From: Clostridia bacterium
GTDB taxonomy: Bacteria; Bacillota; Clostridia; Christensenellales; CAG-314
Assembly (NCBI GenBank): GCA_900769665.1
Contig: CAAGHL010000017.1
Coordinates: 1-25,908, forward strand
Length of the DNA stretch: 25,908 nt
Direction of reading: 5' to 3'
Shown: piece after piece, positions 1 to 7,729 of the stretch
Position numbering within the stretch: position 1 is the stretch's first letter
Layout: every line of letters begins with the position of its first letter
Notes under the pieces: generated by a model
Told to the model about the DNA's origin: nothing
What the model saw: the letters and a program-made list of their open reading frames with translations, nothing else
Database searches by the model: none
Program-made: the position numbers and the translations under genes

Positions 1-2
1 AA

Positions 3-2156
3 GGTTTCACGATTGTGGAACTGATCATTGTCATTGCCGTGATAGCAGTGCTTGCCGCAGTGCTTATCCCGACATTCAGTAACCTTATCCAAAAGGCAAA
101 CGAGGCAAAGGACACCGCGCTTGTGTCTAACCTCAACAAAGCCGTTGCAATGGACACGAGTAAGAATGAAACGGTTTACGATGTCCTTACTATCGTACGT
201 GACAACGCAGGCTATGACGTTGGTAAAATTAACGCAGCCGCAACAAACAACGAAATTTTGTGGGATAGCGCAAACAATTGTTTTGTTTACAGCGTTAATG
301 GCGAAATCAAGTACATCCCCGACACCAAAGTCAAGGATGTCGCAGGCAACTACGACTACTGGAAGCTTAGCTCCAACCAAGAAGACATCGCCAAAGGCCA
401 GTACTCCATTTATTGGACGGGCGCAAATCTTACCGAACCGGTAAAGGCTACAACAGGTTTTGACGCAGGCGATGCTGAAATTGCAGAGGTGAAATATGAC
501 CGTCAAAATGAAAGTGTAGGTCGCAAAGTTACTATCCGTACAAACGGCGGCGCATTGGCAATCAACGCACCCAATGACACAGTTGCCCACTACGGTAAAG
601 CAAGCGGTGTACAAATCACGGCTGTTTACGACAAATCTTACCACGAACACGGCGAAGTTGTCGGCGACATCGTCATCACCAAGGGACGTATCGAACTTGC
701 CGCAACCGCGCAAGTAGGCACCGTGCTTGTTGCTTCCGAAAAAGCCAATGACGTAAAAGTTGACGTTGTAAGCGGCGCACAAGTAGGTACCGTTGCCCCC
801 ACAACCGATGCCGCACAAGAGGACGTTAAGGCCTCCACATCTATTCCCACCGAATCCAAAGTGGAAACAAAAGTTGAAACAACCAGCGATTTCGCCGGCG
901 GTCTTGGTACCGAAAGAAGCCCGTATTTGATTGCTAATGGAACGCAGTTTGCTAATATAAATAATCTTTCTTCGGAAATACTGGGTGGTAAAACTTTTTA
1001 CTTTAAGCAAGTGGCAGATATTGCTATTGATGGTTCGGTTGTAAACTTTGCAGGTGAATACGACGGAAATAATTTTAAATTGACCTATGATTCCAAATCT
1101 CAAAGAGGTTGCGACTATATTTTTGTACGTATGAAGGGACATAGTGAATTTAGAAACATTAACGTTGTAATGGGTAAAGTTGCTGTTTCGCTATTGAAAG
1201 AAGCCGATTGGGGCACAGCTTATGGAGCTACGTTTGAAAACCTTACTTTTGCAAGCACCTCCACGTATGCATACGCCAATACACCCAACTTTGGTTTTGT
1301 TGTTGTAGAAGCACTTTATACAGGTGGAAACGGAACTCCCGTTTATAACTTTGCTAATATTACAAACAACGTGAATCTGCAAAATGACGGTACGTGTACT
1401 GGGTTTATAGTTGGTTCTGGACCGTGCTTTTATGTGAAAACTACCATGAATTATACCGATTGTGTTAATAATGGTGAAATCAATGGTAATAATGTTGGCT
1501 TCTTGTATGGCAACAGTGCATATATTGAAACTATGGCTGAAAGCGAAAGCGTAATAAATGTCAAAAATTGTAAAAATAATAGCATTCTTATGTCTAACGT
1601 TGAATCGGGTAAACACTCTTCTTTTGCCCCTGCTCTTGATGACTTGAATGATAAATTTGAAGCAAGTGTTGGTGGCTCTTTTGTTACGAACAGTTATTTT
1701 GCTGGAAAAACTATTGTTATTAACCAAGAAGGTACAAACTTCACGATTAACACAGGTGATAATTCAGTTGAATATAAATTGGCTTTCAATGTTGGAGCAA
1801 TATATTCTACGAAAAATGGAAATGCTTGGACTGATGATGATGTCGCAACAATTGGTGCGGATGATTCGACGTTTAATGTCTCTAATGGTAATAAATACTT
1901 TGTAGAATTGTCTATTGATACTCAAAAGACTGGGGCACTGTCAAAGACATTTAAGGCATATGACAAGCGTACTGCGGATAAAAATGGGTTTACGAATCTT
2001 ACATTTGAATCCGAGTATGTTATTGTTGTAGATGGAGATACTACATACTTAATATTTGATACCGAGGCAGATTGCTACATCAACAGTTCAATTTCATTGA
2101 ATGTATATGCCTATGCAAATGGAGTAGTGCAAGGTATTAAAACGATTAAAAACTAA
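3..2156 (+). CDS. Prepilin-like surface protein with type IV N-terminal methylation motif, 5' end missing
   Basis: The frame is already open at the left edge and begins GFTIVELIIVIAVIAVLAAV, the classic prepilin cleavage/methylation site (G|F, Glu at +5) followed by a hydrophobic helix, so only the short leader is missing. Family knowledge: a prepilin peptidase cuts after Gly and the helix packs into a pilus or pseudopilus core. The rest, about 690 residues, is far longer than a normal pilin. It has an Ala/Val/Thr-rich stretch to about residue 295, then a segment starting GGLGTERSPYLIANGTQF, which resembles the start of beta-helical, GLUG-like adhesin modules. The DNA changes from GC-richer to AT-richer near position 900. 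A pseudopilin-type adhesin is the likely role; the ligand is unknown. Certainty is high for the prepilin class and low for function. Confidence 0.85.
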   Translation, partial: GFTIVELIIVIAVIAVLAAVLIPTFSNLIQKANEAKDTALVSNLNKAVAMDTSKNETVYDVLTIVRDNAGYDVGKINAAATNNEILWDSANNCFVYSVNGEIKYIPDTKVKDVAGNYDYWKLSSNQEDIAKGQYSIYWTGANLTEPVKATTGFDAGDAEIAEVKYDRQNESVGRKVTIRTNGGALAINAPNDTVAHYGKASGVQITAVYDKSYHEHGEVVGDIVITKGRIELAATAQVGTVLVASEKANDVKVDVVSGAQVGTVAPTTDAAQEDVKASTSIPTESKVETKVETTSDFAGGLGTERSPYLIANGTQFANINNLSSEILGGKTFYFKQVADIAIDGSVVNFAGEYDGNNFKLTYDSKSQRGCDYIFVRMKGHSEFRNINVVMGKVAVSLLKEADWGTAYGATFENLTFASTSTYAYANTPNFGFVVVEALYTGGNGTPVYNFANITNNVNLQNDGTCTGFIVGSGPCFYVKTTMNYTDCVNNGEINGNNVGFLYGNSAYIETMAESESVINVKNCKNNSILMSNVESGKHSSFAPALDDLNDKFEASVGGSFVTNSYFAGKTIVINQEGTNFTINTGDNSVEYKLAFNVGAIYSTKNGNAWTDDDVATIGADDSTFNVSNGNKYFVELSIDTQKTGALSKTFKAYDKRTADKNGFTNLTFESEYVIVVDGDTTYLIFDTEADCYINSSISLNVYAYANGVVQGIKTIKN

Positions 2157-2185
2157 GTTTTGATTGCGTAGTTGTTTATTGAAGA

Positions 2186-2226
2186 AAATGGCAATTGGCG
2201 GATACTATTTCCGTCAGTTGCCATTT
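2186..2226 (+). terminator. Intrinsic terminator after the pilin-like gene
   Basis: A 17-base arm (2186-2202, AAATGGCAATTGGCGGA) pairs with 2210-2226 with only two non-Watson-Crick positions and a 7-base loop. It lies 30 bases past the stop codon. The following tract is only moderately T-rich. Confidence 0.75.
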
Positions 2227-2527
2227 CTATTTAGAATCAGTATTTTTTTACGTATCAATTTTTTGTCACATTTCGTGCTAACATGGTGCAGGTTTTGTCC
2301 AACAATTCCACCTGTCCACTTGCGAGGTAAAACTCGCTGAGGGGTTTTTGCTTTTTGTTCCTTTGCCGCCGTTGTCGTGCGGTTGGAGGAGCGAGAATTT
2401 TTATATTTCGCTTTTCTTAAGAAGTGGAATTATGTGGTAAAATAAAAAACATATTATATATTTTATCGTTTAAGTGTGTAAAAAATTGTAAATAATCAAG
2501 GTATCATAATTGTGGAGAAAGGATACC
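2227..2527 (+). other. Gene-free leader of the membrane protein gene
   Basis: No credible gene is seen here. The stretch holds a small hairpin (GCGAG 2332-2336 with CTCGC 2343-2347) followed by a T-rich run, and an AT-rich segment with a possible extended -10 box, TGTGGTAAAATAA at 2433-2445. The same 13-base string occurs upstream of yfbR at 19242-19254, which supports a shared promoter type. The -35 hexamer here is poor. Beyond this I see nothing. Confidence 0.4.
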
Positions 2528-3265
2528 ATGACTTTTTGGAAATGTTTGCAATTTTTTAATACGTATAGCGATTTTTTTGTTATCGGTATGTTTTTATCGC
2601 TCATTTTTGTGGCTATTGTCAATTGGACGTACAACCCTTATTGCAGACAAAATCGTCGTTTGGACAAGTGTTCGCGCGTAATGACGCTTCGTCCCGAACA
2701 CGTATTTGACCAACCTAAGTTGCTGTCGGGCGACTACCGCCGTCAGTGGCGCGCTTACTTGAATTCCCATGCGGACAAGCCGTCGGCAGTTTTTGAATTT
2801 GTCCCAAAGCGTCATCGTGTACTTTGCGTGCGGTTGTTGGTTTTGTCTACGGCGGTGGCGGTGTGTTTCGCGGTTTCATTTGCCTTTTCGTTGAACACTT
2901 CCGACATTCTCGTTTTTGCGGTGTACGCGCTTTCTCTCATTGTAGTCTTGTTACTCAGTCGCGCATTTTTCCTTGCTCGCGAACGCCGTGCCAAGCGTAA
3001 ATTCGGCAAGTTTGTAGCACTCCTTAACAAGCGAAATGCAAACTGTGTGCCGCCAACGTCTAATTTGACGGAAGATATCTTGACAATAAACGGTCTTGCT
3101 CGCAAACAGCCCGACGACGAAACGTTGGACAGGGTGGCAGAAATTTTGCATAAAAACGGACTTGACAACACACGCACGGTTGAGGAACAACGCAAACTAA
3201 ACAACGCTGTCAATGCCCTCTTGCTTGCGTACTCCGCACGTTTCGGGCAAGCTAATCAAAACTAA
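2528..3265 (+). CDS. Membrane protein of unknown function, about three transmembrane helices
   Basis: The ATG at 2528 is chosen because GGAGAAAGG (2514-2522) sits five bases before it; an upstream TTG at 2510 in the same frame would overlap this site. The 245-residue product has a hydrophobic helix at about residues 13-31 (FFVIGMFLSLIFVAIVNW) and a pair at about 96-150, separated by an Arg/Lys-rich segment that should be cytoplasmic. The last 90 residues are soluble and charged. I do not recognise the family and see no catalytic motif. It is a single-gene unit: a terminator precedes its leader and another follows its stop directly. Its position after the pilin-like gene does not by itself imply a pilus role. 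Confidence 0.75.
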   Translation: MTFWKCLQFFNTYSDFFVIGMFLSLIFVAIVNWTYNPYCRQNRRLDKCSRVMTLRPEHVFDQPKLLSGDYRRQWRAYLNSHADKPSAVFEFVPKRHRVLCVRLLVLSTAVAVCFAVSFAFSLNTSDILVFAVYALSLIVVLLLSRAFFLARERRAKRKFGKFVALLNKRNANCVPPTSNLTEDILTINGLARKQPDDETLDRVAEILHKNGLDNTRTVEEQRKLNNAVNALLLAYSARFGQANQN

Positions 3266-3309
3266 AAAAATGACGCTTTGTGTCTTTTAACGGACAAAAG
3301 CGTCATTTT
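3266..3309 (+). terminator. Intrinsic terminator after the membrane protein gene
   Basis: AAAATGACGCTTTGT (ends near 3282) pairs with ACAAAAGCGTCATTTT (3294-3309) with one bulged A and an 11-base loop. It starts at the TAA stop. A-rich and T-rich flanks make it able to work on both strands. Confidence 0.85.
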
Positions 3310-3346
3310 GTATGTTTGTTTGGTTAATTTAGCCATCAGTAACAAT

Positions 3347-3512
3347 TTTTACGCAACCTAACGTCGACGAGTAGGGGTAGTAAACTCTTGAAGGTCAAGC
3401 CTCGGCTTACGTATCGCAAGTGCGCTACTTACGCTTTTACGCGACCTAACGTCGACGAGTAGGGGTTAAAGGTCAAATCGCGGCTTTTGTACAGCAAGTA
3501 TGCTATTTACGC
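3347..3512. repeat. Two imperfect tandem repeats carrying the CCTAACGTCGACGAGTA core
   Basis: Unit A (3347-3434, 88 bases) and unit B (3435-3512, 78 bases) both begin TTTTACGC, then (A/G)ACCTAACGTCGACGAGTAG, and end in a GCAAGT...TTACGC hairpin-like segment. Unit B lacks about ten bases in the middle. A third TTTTACG begins at 3513, inside the neighbouring minus-strand gene, whose stop codon and last two or three codons lie at the repeat boundary. Each unit contains the mini-hairpin core C(A/G)ACCTAACGTCG (3354-3366 and 3442-3454). Inverted copies lie across the gene at 4037-4065 and 4164-4176. Confidence 0.8.
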
Positions 3513-3854
3513 TTTTACGTGGCTGTACACGTAGTCGACTTCCTTGTCGACGGTTTTCAGTACAAAACGCATGCCTTCCATTTGCTGTGTGACGTCTTGG
3601 GCAAGCAGTTGTACGACGGACTCGATCTTCATTTGCAAATCATCAGGCATGGTTGCTTCGTAAATTACCTCGCAAAATGCCTCGTCGCGTTCCAACGTAG
3701 CGGAAGAAATTACGGCGCAATGCAGTTTGCGGTCAAATTCGCTTGCAAAGTCCTTCAATTCCTTTATGGCTTGTTGGTGTTGGTGTTTGCATGATTGCAT
3801 CCAATCCCAATTGCATTTGTCGCTCAAAAACAGTTTGATGATTACGGTAAACAT
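3507..3854 (-). CDS. Small protein of unknown function inside a repeat-flanked block
   Basis: The start at 3854 is chosen because GGAG lies six bases before it on the minus strand (3861-3864). The longer in-frame extension to 4094 runs through repeat sequence and is rejected. The product is 115 residues, begins MFTVIIKLFLSDKC, and is soluble, with a helix-rich middle (QHQQAIKELKDFASEFDRKL) and an acidic C-terminal half ending YVYSHVKA. I recognise no family. The last codons and the stop run into tandem repeat unit B, and inverted copies of the repeat core lie upstream, so the gene sits in a symmetrical repeat frame like a cassette. Coding is supported by the ribosome binding site and an uninterrupted frame; function is open. 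Confidence 0.6.
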   Translation of the reverse strand: MFTVIIKLFLSDKCNWDWMQSCKHQHQQAIKELKDFASEFDRKLHCAVISSATLERDEAFCEVIYEATMPDDLQMKIESVVQLLAQDVTQQMEGMRFVLKTVDKEVDYVYSHVKA

Positions 3855-4168
3855 GGTTTTCTCCGTTTGTCTGTTGTGCTTTAATAGCCACAGTGTGGCG
3901 TTGATTTGTAATTTTGTATTAGTGGTGACAATTAAATCTTGCCTAACATCAAGTAGTGCCCCACGCTGGTGGTTTTGTTTGACAAAGATAATCTTACTGA
4001 CAATTACTTTATCTCTCCAAAAGCTCAAATGGTCGTCGACGTTAGGTCGCGTCCACGTTAGGTGGCTACTGCCCCACGCAGGTGGCGTCCTCACAATAAT
4101 GTTGACTTACCGTTGCGTGATTAGTTATAGTGGCTTGTGTTTGCCAATAGCCCAACTAGTCGTCCACG
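3855..4168. other. Repeat-rich gene-free stretch between dut and the small unknown gene
   Basis: No gene is supported. The stretch holds at least five short hairpins: GCCAC-AGT-GTGGC (3887-3899) and, in minus-strand orientation, CCAC-CAGC-GTGG (3961-3972), CGAC-CTAAC-GTCG (4037-4049), CCAC-CTAAC-GTGG (4053-4065) and CCAC-CTGC-GTGG (4074-4085). It also has a forward degenerate core GCCTAACATCAAGTAG at 3941-3956. The segments around 3952-3972 and 4066-4085 are direct copies of each other (GTGCCCCACGC-GGTGG). On the minus strand it is the leader of the small gene, but I found no convincing promoter. Confidence 0.65.
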
Positions 4169-4176
4169 TTAGGTGG
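4164..4176 (-). repeat. Hairpin repeat copy supplying the dut stop codon
   Basis: The minus strand reads CCAC-CTAAC-GTGG. The TAA in its loop (4169-4171) is the stop codon of dut. This is the same 13-base form as the copy at 4053-4065, with shared flanks (GTCCACGTTAGGTGGC on the plus strand). Confidence 0.75.
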
Positions 4177-4648
4177 CGCTAGTGGTCGAGCCTAAGCCGC
4201 CGTTACGTTTTGTCGTTACACAGTCGTCTTCCGTCAGCAAGTATTTGGTAAATATTCCTTGTGCAAAAGCAGTGCCTGCGGCAATGGTCAACGTTTTGTC
4301 GCTTTCGTTGGTCATGCGTACAAAGATGTGTCCTTCGTTGTCGCTGTCGGCGTAGTCGGCGTCGATGATGCCTACGGTATTGTTTAGGCGCAACTTGTAC
4401 TTGAACCCCAATCCGCTCCTCGGGTAAATCATCAAGCACCAATCGTCGGGCATAAGAGCGCGTATTCCCGTAGCGACGGTAGTGGTTTCTTGCGGCGCAA
4501 GCGTAATTTCCGTCGGTGCAAAAAAGTCATATCCTGCGCTTTTTGCGGTGGCGCGCTTGGGTAAGACTATGTTGTCGTAGGTTGTTTTGTCACCGTAAGG
4601 GGCAAATTGTAGGTATGTTACCTTTTCAAATTTTGCTAATGTTCGCAT
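4169..4648 (-). CDS. dut: dUTP diphosphatase (dUTPase)
   Basis: Hydrolyses dUTP to dUMP and pyrophosphate, keeping uracil out of DNA and supplying thymidylate synthesis; cytosolic homotrimer in this family. The 159-residue frame shows motif 1 (AGYDFFA, 38-44), motif 2 (PRSGLG, 76-81), motif 3 (GIIDADY, 93-99) and motif 5 (GGLGST near the C-terminus). Motif 5 has Leu where Phe is usual, and after motif 3 there is a short acidic insertion (ADSDNEGH). The start at 4648 is chosen for AAGAAGAG just upstream and because it overlaps the end of tadA by 13 bases, suggesting translational coupling. Much longer upstream extensions are tadA read in another frame. The stop codon lies inside a hairpin repeat, so the last three or four residues (TSAT) are probably repeat-encoded. 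Confidence 0.93.
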   Translation of the reverse strand: MRTLAKFEKVTYLQFAPYGDKTTYDNIVLPKRATAKSAGYDFFAPTEITLAPQETTTVATGIRALMPDDWCLMIYPRSGLGFKYKLRLNNTVGIIDADYADSDNEGHIFVRMTNESDKTLTIAAGTAFAQGIFTKYLLTEDDCVTTKRNGGLGSTTSAT

Positions 4649-5100
4649 CTCTTCTTTTGAAAAAACTCCGTTAATATTTCGCTGCATTCGTCGTCCAGCA
4701 CTCCGCCGCTTAGCGAAAGATAATGGTTCAACGTAGTGCCTATTTGTTCGGATAGTTGCACGCAACCTGCTCCCGACAAGTCGTATGCGCCGAAAACAAC
4801 TCTCGGCAATCTTGCGTTGTAGCATGCGCCCAAACACATCACGCAAGGTTCCAAAGTTACATACAGCGTGCAACCCGTCAGTCGCCAATCGTTCAGCTTC
4901 TTGCAAGCGCGTTGTATTGCCAACACTTCGGCATGTCCTACGGCGTTGTGAGTGGTGTTGCGGCTGTTGTGAGCACGTGCGATTACTTTGCCGTCCTTTA
5001 CTACCACTGCGCCGATAGGCACTTCGTCGAGGGCTGCCGACAATTTGGCTTGTTTCAGTGCCGCGCGCATAAATTTTTTGTCTTGTTGGTTAGTGTTCAT
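4636..5100 (-). CDS. tadA: tRNA-specific adenosine deaminase
   Basis: Deaminates the wobble adenosine of tRNA-Arg(ACG) to inosine so that one tRNA reads CGU, CGC and CGA; zinc enzyme, cytosolic dimer. The zinc and proton-shuttle signature HAE (56-58) and PCVMC (85-89) is complete, with the typical GAVVVKDGKVIA strand before it and the family's usual length (154 residues). The ATG at 5100 is preferred over an in-frame TTG at 5139 because it matches the family N-terminus, although no clear ribosome binding site precedes it. The 3' end overlaps dut. The closely related guanine deaminases lack this spacing, so tadA is the better call. Confidence 0.92.
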   Translation of the reverse strand: MNTNQQDKKFMRAALKQAKLSAALDEVPIGAVVVKDGKVIARAHNSRNTTHNAVGHAEVLAIQRACKKLNDWRLTGCTLYVTLEPCVMCLGACYNARLPRVVFGAYDLSGAGCVQLSEQIGTTLNHYLSLSGGVLDDECSEILTEFFQKKRCEH

Positions 5101-5110
5101 ATTGTTTGCA

Positions 5111-5156
5111 AGCGTCGCTTTGTGTAGTGTGTACGTCAAAAGCGTTGCTTTGTATA
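5111..5156. repeat. Short direct repeats upstream of tadA
   Basis: AGCGTYGCTTTGTRTA occurs at 5111-5126 and 5141-5156, exactly 30 bases apart, and ATTGTTTG flanks the pair at 5101-5108 and 5157-5164. The meaning is unknown; they lie in the 111-base GH2-tadA gap, where no strong promoter is evident. Confidence 0.5.
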
Positions 5157-5211
5157 TTGTTTGTCGGTAGTGTTCGATTAGTGGGATAGATCGAAATCAA
5201 CGTTTTTATCG

Positions 5212-6969
5212 CTAAATCCATTCCTTGGTAATGTGTATCTGAGCGTTAAGTTGCTTCATCATCGCTTCGTCAACTTTCAGCACCTTGCGGTCAAAAGTAA
5301 CAAGTCCGTTGATTTCGTCTTCTACGTCGGACAGTTGAGTAAACACAGCCGCCGACAATCCTTGTGGAATAAGGTTTATCACGTCGCGCGTAAACAGCTC
5401 GGCAATGCCGACATTGAAACTTTCCGCGTCTTCGTATTTTTTGTAGCTGTAAATGTTGTCGGGGTTAAACATGTGTCCTTCTACGGGCAAACTGTAACCG
5501 CCGTATTCCGTCAAGCAAGTTACGCGATTGTGTTTGTCGCGCGGCAACTTGACGGGCTTGAAATAAATATGCAAACTGTGTATGTCGCCCCCGCCTTGAT
5601 CGTGCCAACCGCTTGCGTGGTCGACGGTGCGAGTAGGATCGAGTTTTTTTGTCAGCGCAGCTATTTCGTTTGCGTCAAATTGTCCCCAAGCTTCGTTAAA
5701 CGGCACCCACATCGCAATACACGGCGTGTTGTAAAGAAGATGTATCATCTCGGTGTATTCCTTAACGAACAAATCTCTGCTTTCCTTTTTTGCGCGGGAG
5801 AACCTTGCGTAATTACTGTCTTTCAGTTTCCACACGTCAAAGTGGGGTAGATACAACGTCCACAACTTGTGTTGTTTTGTTCCGCCGCTCGGCATGTCTT
5901 GCCAAACAATCATGCCGAGTCTGTCGCAATGATAGTACCAGCGAAGAGGCTCGATTTTGATGTGCTTACGCAACATATTGAAGCCGAGGCGTTTGGCAAG
6001 CGCAATGTCTGCAACCAACGCTTCGTCGGAAGGCGCGGTGTACAGTCCGTCGCTCCAATAGCCTTGGTCGAGTAGTCCGTTGTGGAAGTAGGGTTTGTTG
6101 TTTAGCGTTAGTCGTGGGTATTTGCCTACGTATTCGCAAGCGAATTTGCGCATTGCAAAGTAACTCATTACTTTATCGCGGCGAGATACCACCAACAAGT
6201 CATACAAAAACGGGTGTTCGGGCGTCCAAGACTTAAATTGTTTGTCGGGAAATTCGATTGAAACGGCACCCTTTCCGTCGACTTTGGCAATCTCCTTGTC
6301 CCCGTCCTTGATAATAAACGTCACAGGCTCGTCAAAATTGCAATTGGCTTCAACGATTACGCGCGCCTCGTCGTATACGGGGGTGATTGTCAGCGATTGT
6401 ATGTATTCCGTGGGTACGCTTTCCAGCCAAACCGTTTGCCAAATACCGCTTTGAGGTGTGTACCACATTCCGCCGCGGTGCGTGCTTTGCTTGCCGTTGG
6501 CGTAGTATTTGGTATCGGTGAAATCGACAACTTTTACCACAAGACTGTTTGGCGTTTCTTCGTTTATTAGGTCGGTAATGTCCAAAGTAAACGGAAGGTA
6601 GCCGCCTTCGTGATGACCGACTTTTGCTTCGTTGACGAATACGTCGCAAATACAGTCTACTGCGCCGAAGTTCAACAAAACTCTGCCGCGATTGAAACTT
6701 TTCGGCAGTGTAAACTCCGTGTGGTAAAACAGTACTTCGTTGGGTTTCAGCACGCGCCCCACACCGGAGAGTTGACTTTCCGGTGAAAAGGGAACCAAAA
6801 TACGTCCGTCAAACGGTGTAGGCATGGCGTTGCCTTTGGTAATGGCGTAATCCCACCAACCGTTTAAGTTGATGTAACTTGCCCGCACGAATTGCGGTCG
6901 AGGGTATTCTTGCAAGGGTTTGTCGGACATCGTCTCGCCCCATACCGTTTTAAGTTGTTTGTATGACAT
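5212..6969 (-). CDS. Cytoplasmic glycoside hydrolase family 2 enzyme
   Basis: A retaining exo-glycosidase of family GH2 (beta-galactosidase, beta-glucuronidase or beta-mannosidase type). Domain order in the 585 residues: a jelly-roll sugar-binding domain at about 20-185, an immunoglobulin-like domain at about 190-280, and a TIM barrel at about 285-580. The acid/base is Glu426 in WVPFNEAWG and the nucleophile is probably Glu488 in CLTEYGGYS. It is much shorter than LacZ (about 1000 residues), matching the compact GH2 subgroup. There is no signal peptide, so the substrate must be imported as a small glycoside. GGAGG lies 11-12 bases before the ATG. It follows the TetR-type gene by 137 bases in the same direction, which suggests control by it. 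The exact sugar cannot be read from the sequence. Confidence 0.88.
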   Translation of the reverse strand: MSYKQLKTVWGETMSDKPLQEYPRPQFVRASYINLNGWWDYAITKGNAMPTPFDGRILVPFSPESQLSGVGRVLKPNEVLFYHTEFTLPKSFNRGRVLLNFGAVDCICDVFVNEAKVGHHEGGYLPFTLDITDLINEETPNSLVVKVVDFTDTKYYANGKQSTHRGGMWYTPQSGIWQTVWLESVPTEYIQSLTITPVYDEARVIVEANCNFDEPVTFIIKDGDKEIAKVDGKGAVSIEFPDKQFKSWTPEHPFLYDLLVVSRRDKVMSYFAMRKFACEYVGKYPRLTLNNKPYFHNGLLDQGYWSDGLYTAPSDEALVADIALAKRLGFNMLRKHIKIEPLRWYYHCDRLGMIVWQDMPSGGTKQHKLWTLYLPHFDVWKLKDSNYARFSRAKKESRDLFVKEYTEMIHLLYNTPCIAMWVPFNEAWGQFDANEIAALTKKLDPTRTVDHASGWHDQGGGDIHSLHIYFKPVKLPRDKHNRVTCLTEYGGYSLPVEGHMFNPDNIYSYKKYEDAESFNVGIAELFTRDVINLIPQGLSAAVFTQLSDVEDEINGLVTFDRKVLKVDEAMMKQLNAQIHITKEWI

Positions 6970-7048
6970 GGCAGTGGTGCCTCCGTCGTTTGTTTAGATG
7001 TGTTTGCTACATTTGGTAGAAAGGTATTAGTCGCAGGGCGTAGGTGTT

Positions 7049-7091
7049 CGTAATAGCATTACGACAACTCGACATTGGTTTAGTCGAGTTG
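7049..7091 (-). promoter_or_regulatory. Palindromes between the TetR-type gene and the GH2 gene
   Basis: CGTAAT-AGC-ATTACG (7049-7063) is a perfect palindrome with a 3-base centre. Next to it, CAACTCGAC (7065-7073) pairs with GTCGAGTTG (7083-7091). The second is hairpin-like without a U tract, so it is a weak terminator. The first resembles CGTTATATAACG in the tetR leader and could be an operator controlling GH2. Confidence 0.4.
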
Positions 7092-7106
7092 CCGCAACGA
7101 GGGTAA

Positions 7107-7670
7107 TTACGCTTTAATTTCTTTCAACAAACTGTGGAACACTTCGGTAAACAAGTCGACTACTTGTTCGTCGGTAAACATGCAAACCTTACGCGAACAA
7201 AGCATGCCGATACCGAGGGTGTAAATTACCAAATGTTGGTAAACGCGTTCGGCTTGTTCGTCCGTTAAACCGTAAGGTTGTGTAAGCGATTTCATCACAA
7301 GGGGGTAATTCTCTCTTGTGTCGGGAATGTATTGTTCGAAATCGATTACGCAATCTCTTTGCATGAACATGATTTGAAACAATTGCGGCTCGTCCGTGGC
7401 AAATTTGATAAATTGTTTGCCTACTCCGATAAATGCGACTTCCTGATTGAGTCCTTCGGCAATGTATTTGTTGTACAATGCGTTTGCTTTGGCAAGTACT
7501 GCGTCTTGAACTTCCTGCATGTTTTCAAACAATGTAAAAATGGGGCAGTACGAGGAACCGAGGTGTTTGCCGAGATTGCGTGCGGTAAGTGCATTTATTC
7601 CGTCTTGACGGACAAGGTCAAAGGCAACTTGTGCAATATGGTCTTTGGTAAATTTTGCTCTCGGTGGCAT
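7107..7670 (-). CDS. TetR/AcrR-family transcriptional regulator
   Basis: A 187-residue protein of typical TetR length. Residues about 6-50 form the three-helix DNA-binding domain (FTKDHIAQVAFDLVRQDG, then TARNLGKHLGSSYCPIFTLF, where the family usually has a tyrosine-rich turn). The C-terminal domain is helical, with an aromatic- and Met-rich pocket region (FQIMFMQRDC) and no recognisable ligand motif. The start is fixed by AAGGAGAG eight bases before the ATG. A near-consensus promoter and two palindromes lie upstream, pointing to autoregulation. By position it most likely controls the downstream GH2 gene and perhaps the divergent hypB cassette; both are inference. Confidence 0.88.
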   Translation of the reverse strand: MPPRAKFTKDHIAQVAFDLVRQDGINALTARNLGKHLGSSYCPIFTLFENMQEVQDAVLAKANALYNKYIAEGLNQEVAFIGVGKQFIKFATDEPQLFQIMFMQRDCVIDFEQYIPDTRENYPLVMKSLTQPYGLTDEQAERVYQHLVIYTLGIGMLCSRKVCMFTDEQVVDLFTEVFHSLLKEIKA

Positions 7671-7729
7671 GGTGAAAACTCTCCTTAAATTTGTTGTGGG
7701 GCGTTATTTTGCGCAACGAATGTACGTTT

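Noticed and set aside
3347..3512. CRISPR-like repeat pair
   Set aside because: Only two adjoining units of unequal length with no unique spacers and no cas genes.
3855..4094. 80-residue N-terminal extension of the small unknown protein
   Set aside because: It is encoded by the hairpin repeats, and a good ribosome binding site precedes the internal ATG at 3854.
3347..4179. Integron attC sites
   Set aside because: The 7-base boxes fit, but the consensus is loose, orientation is mixed, and no integrase is visible. Kept only as a hypothesis in the findings.
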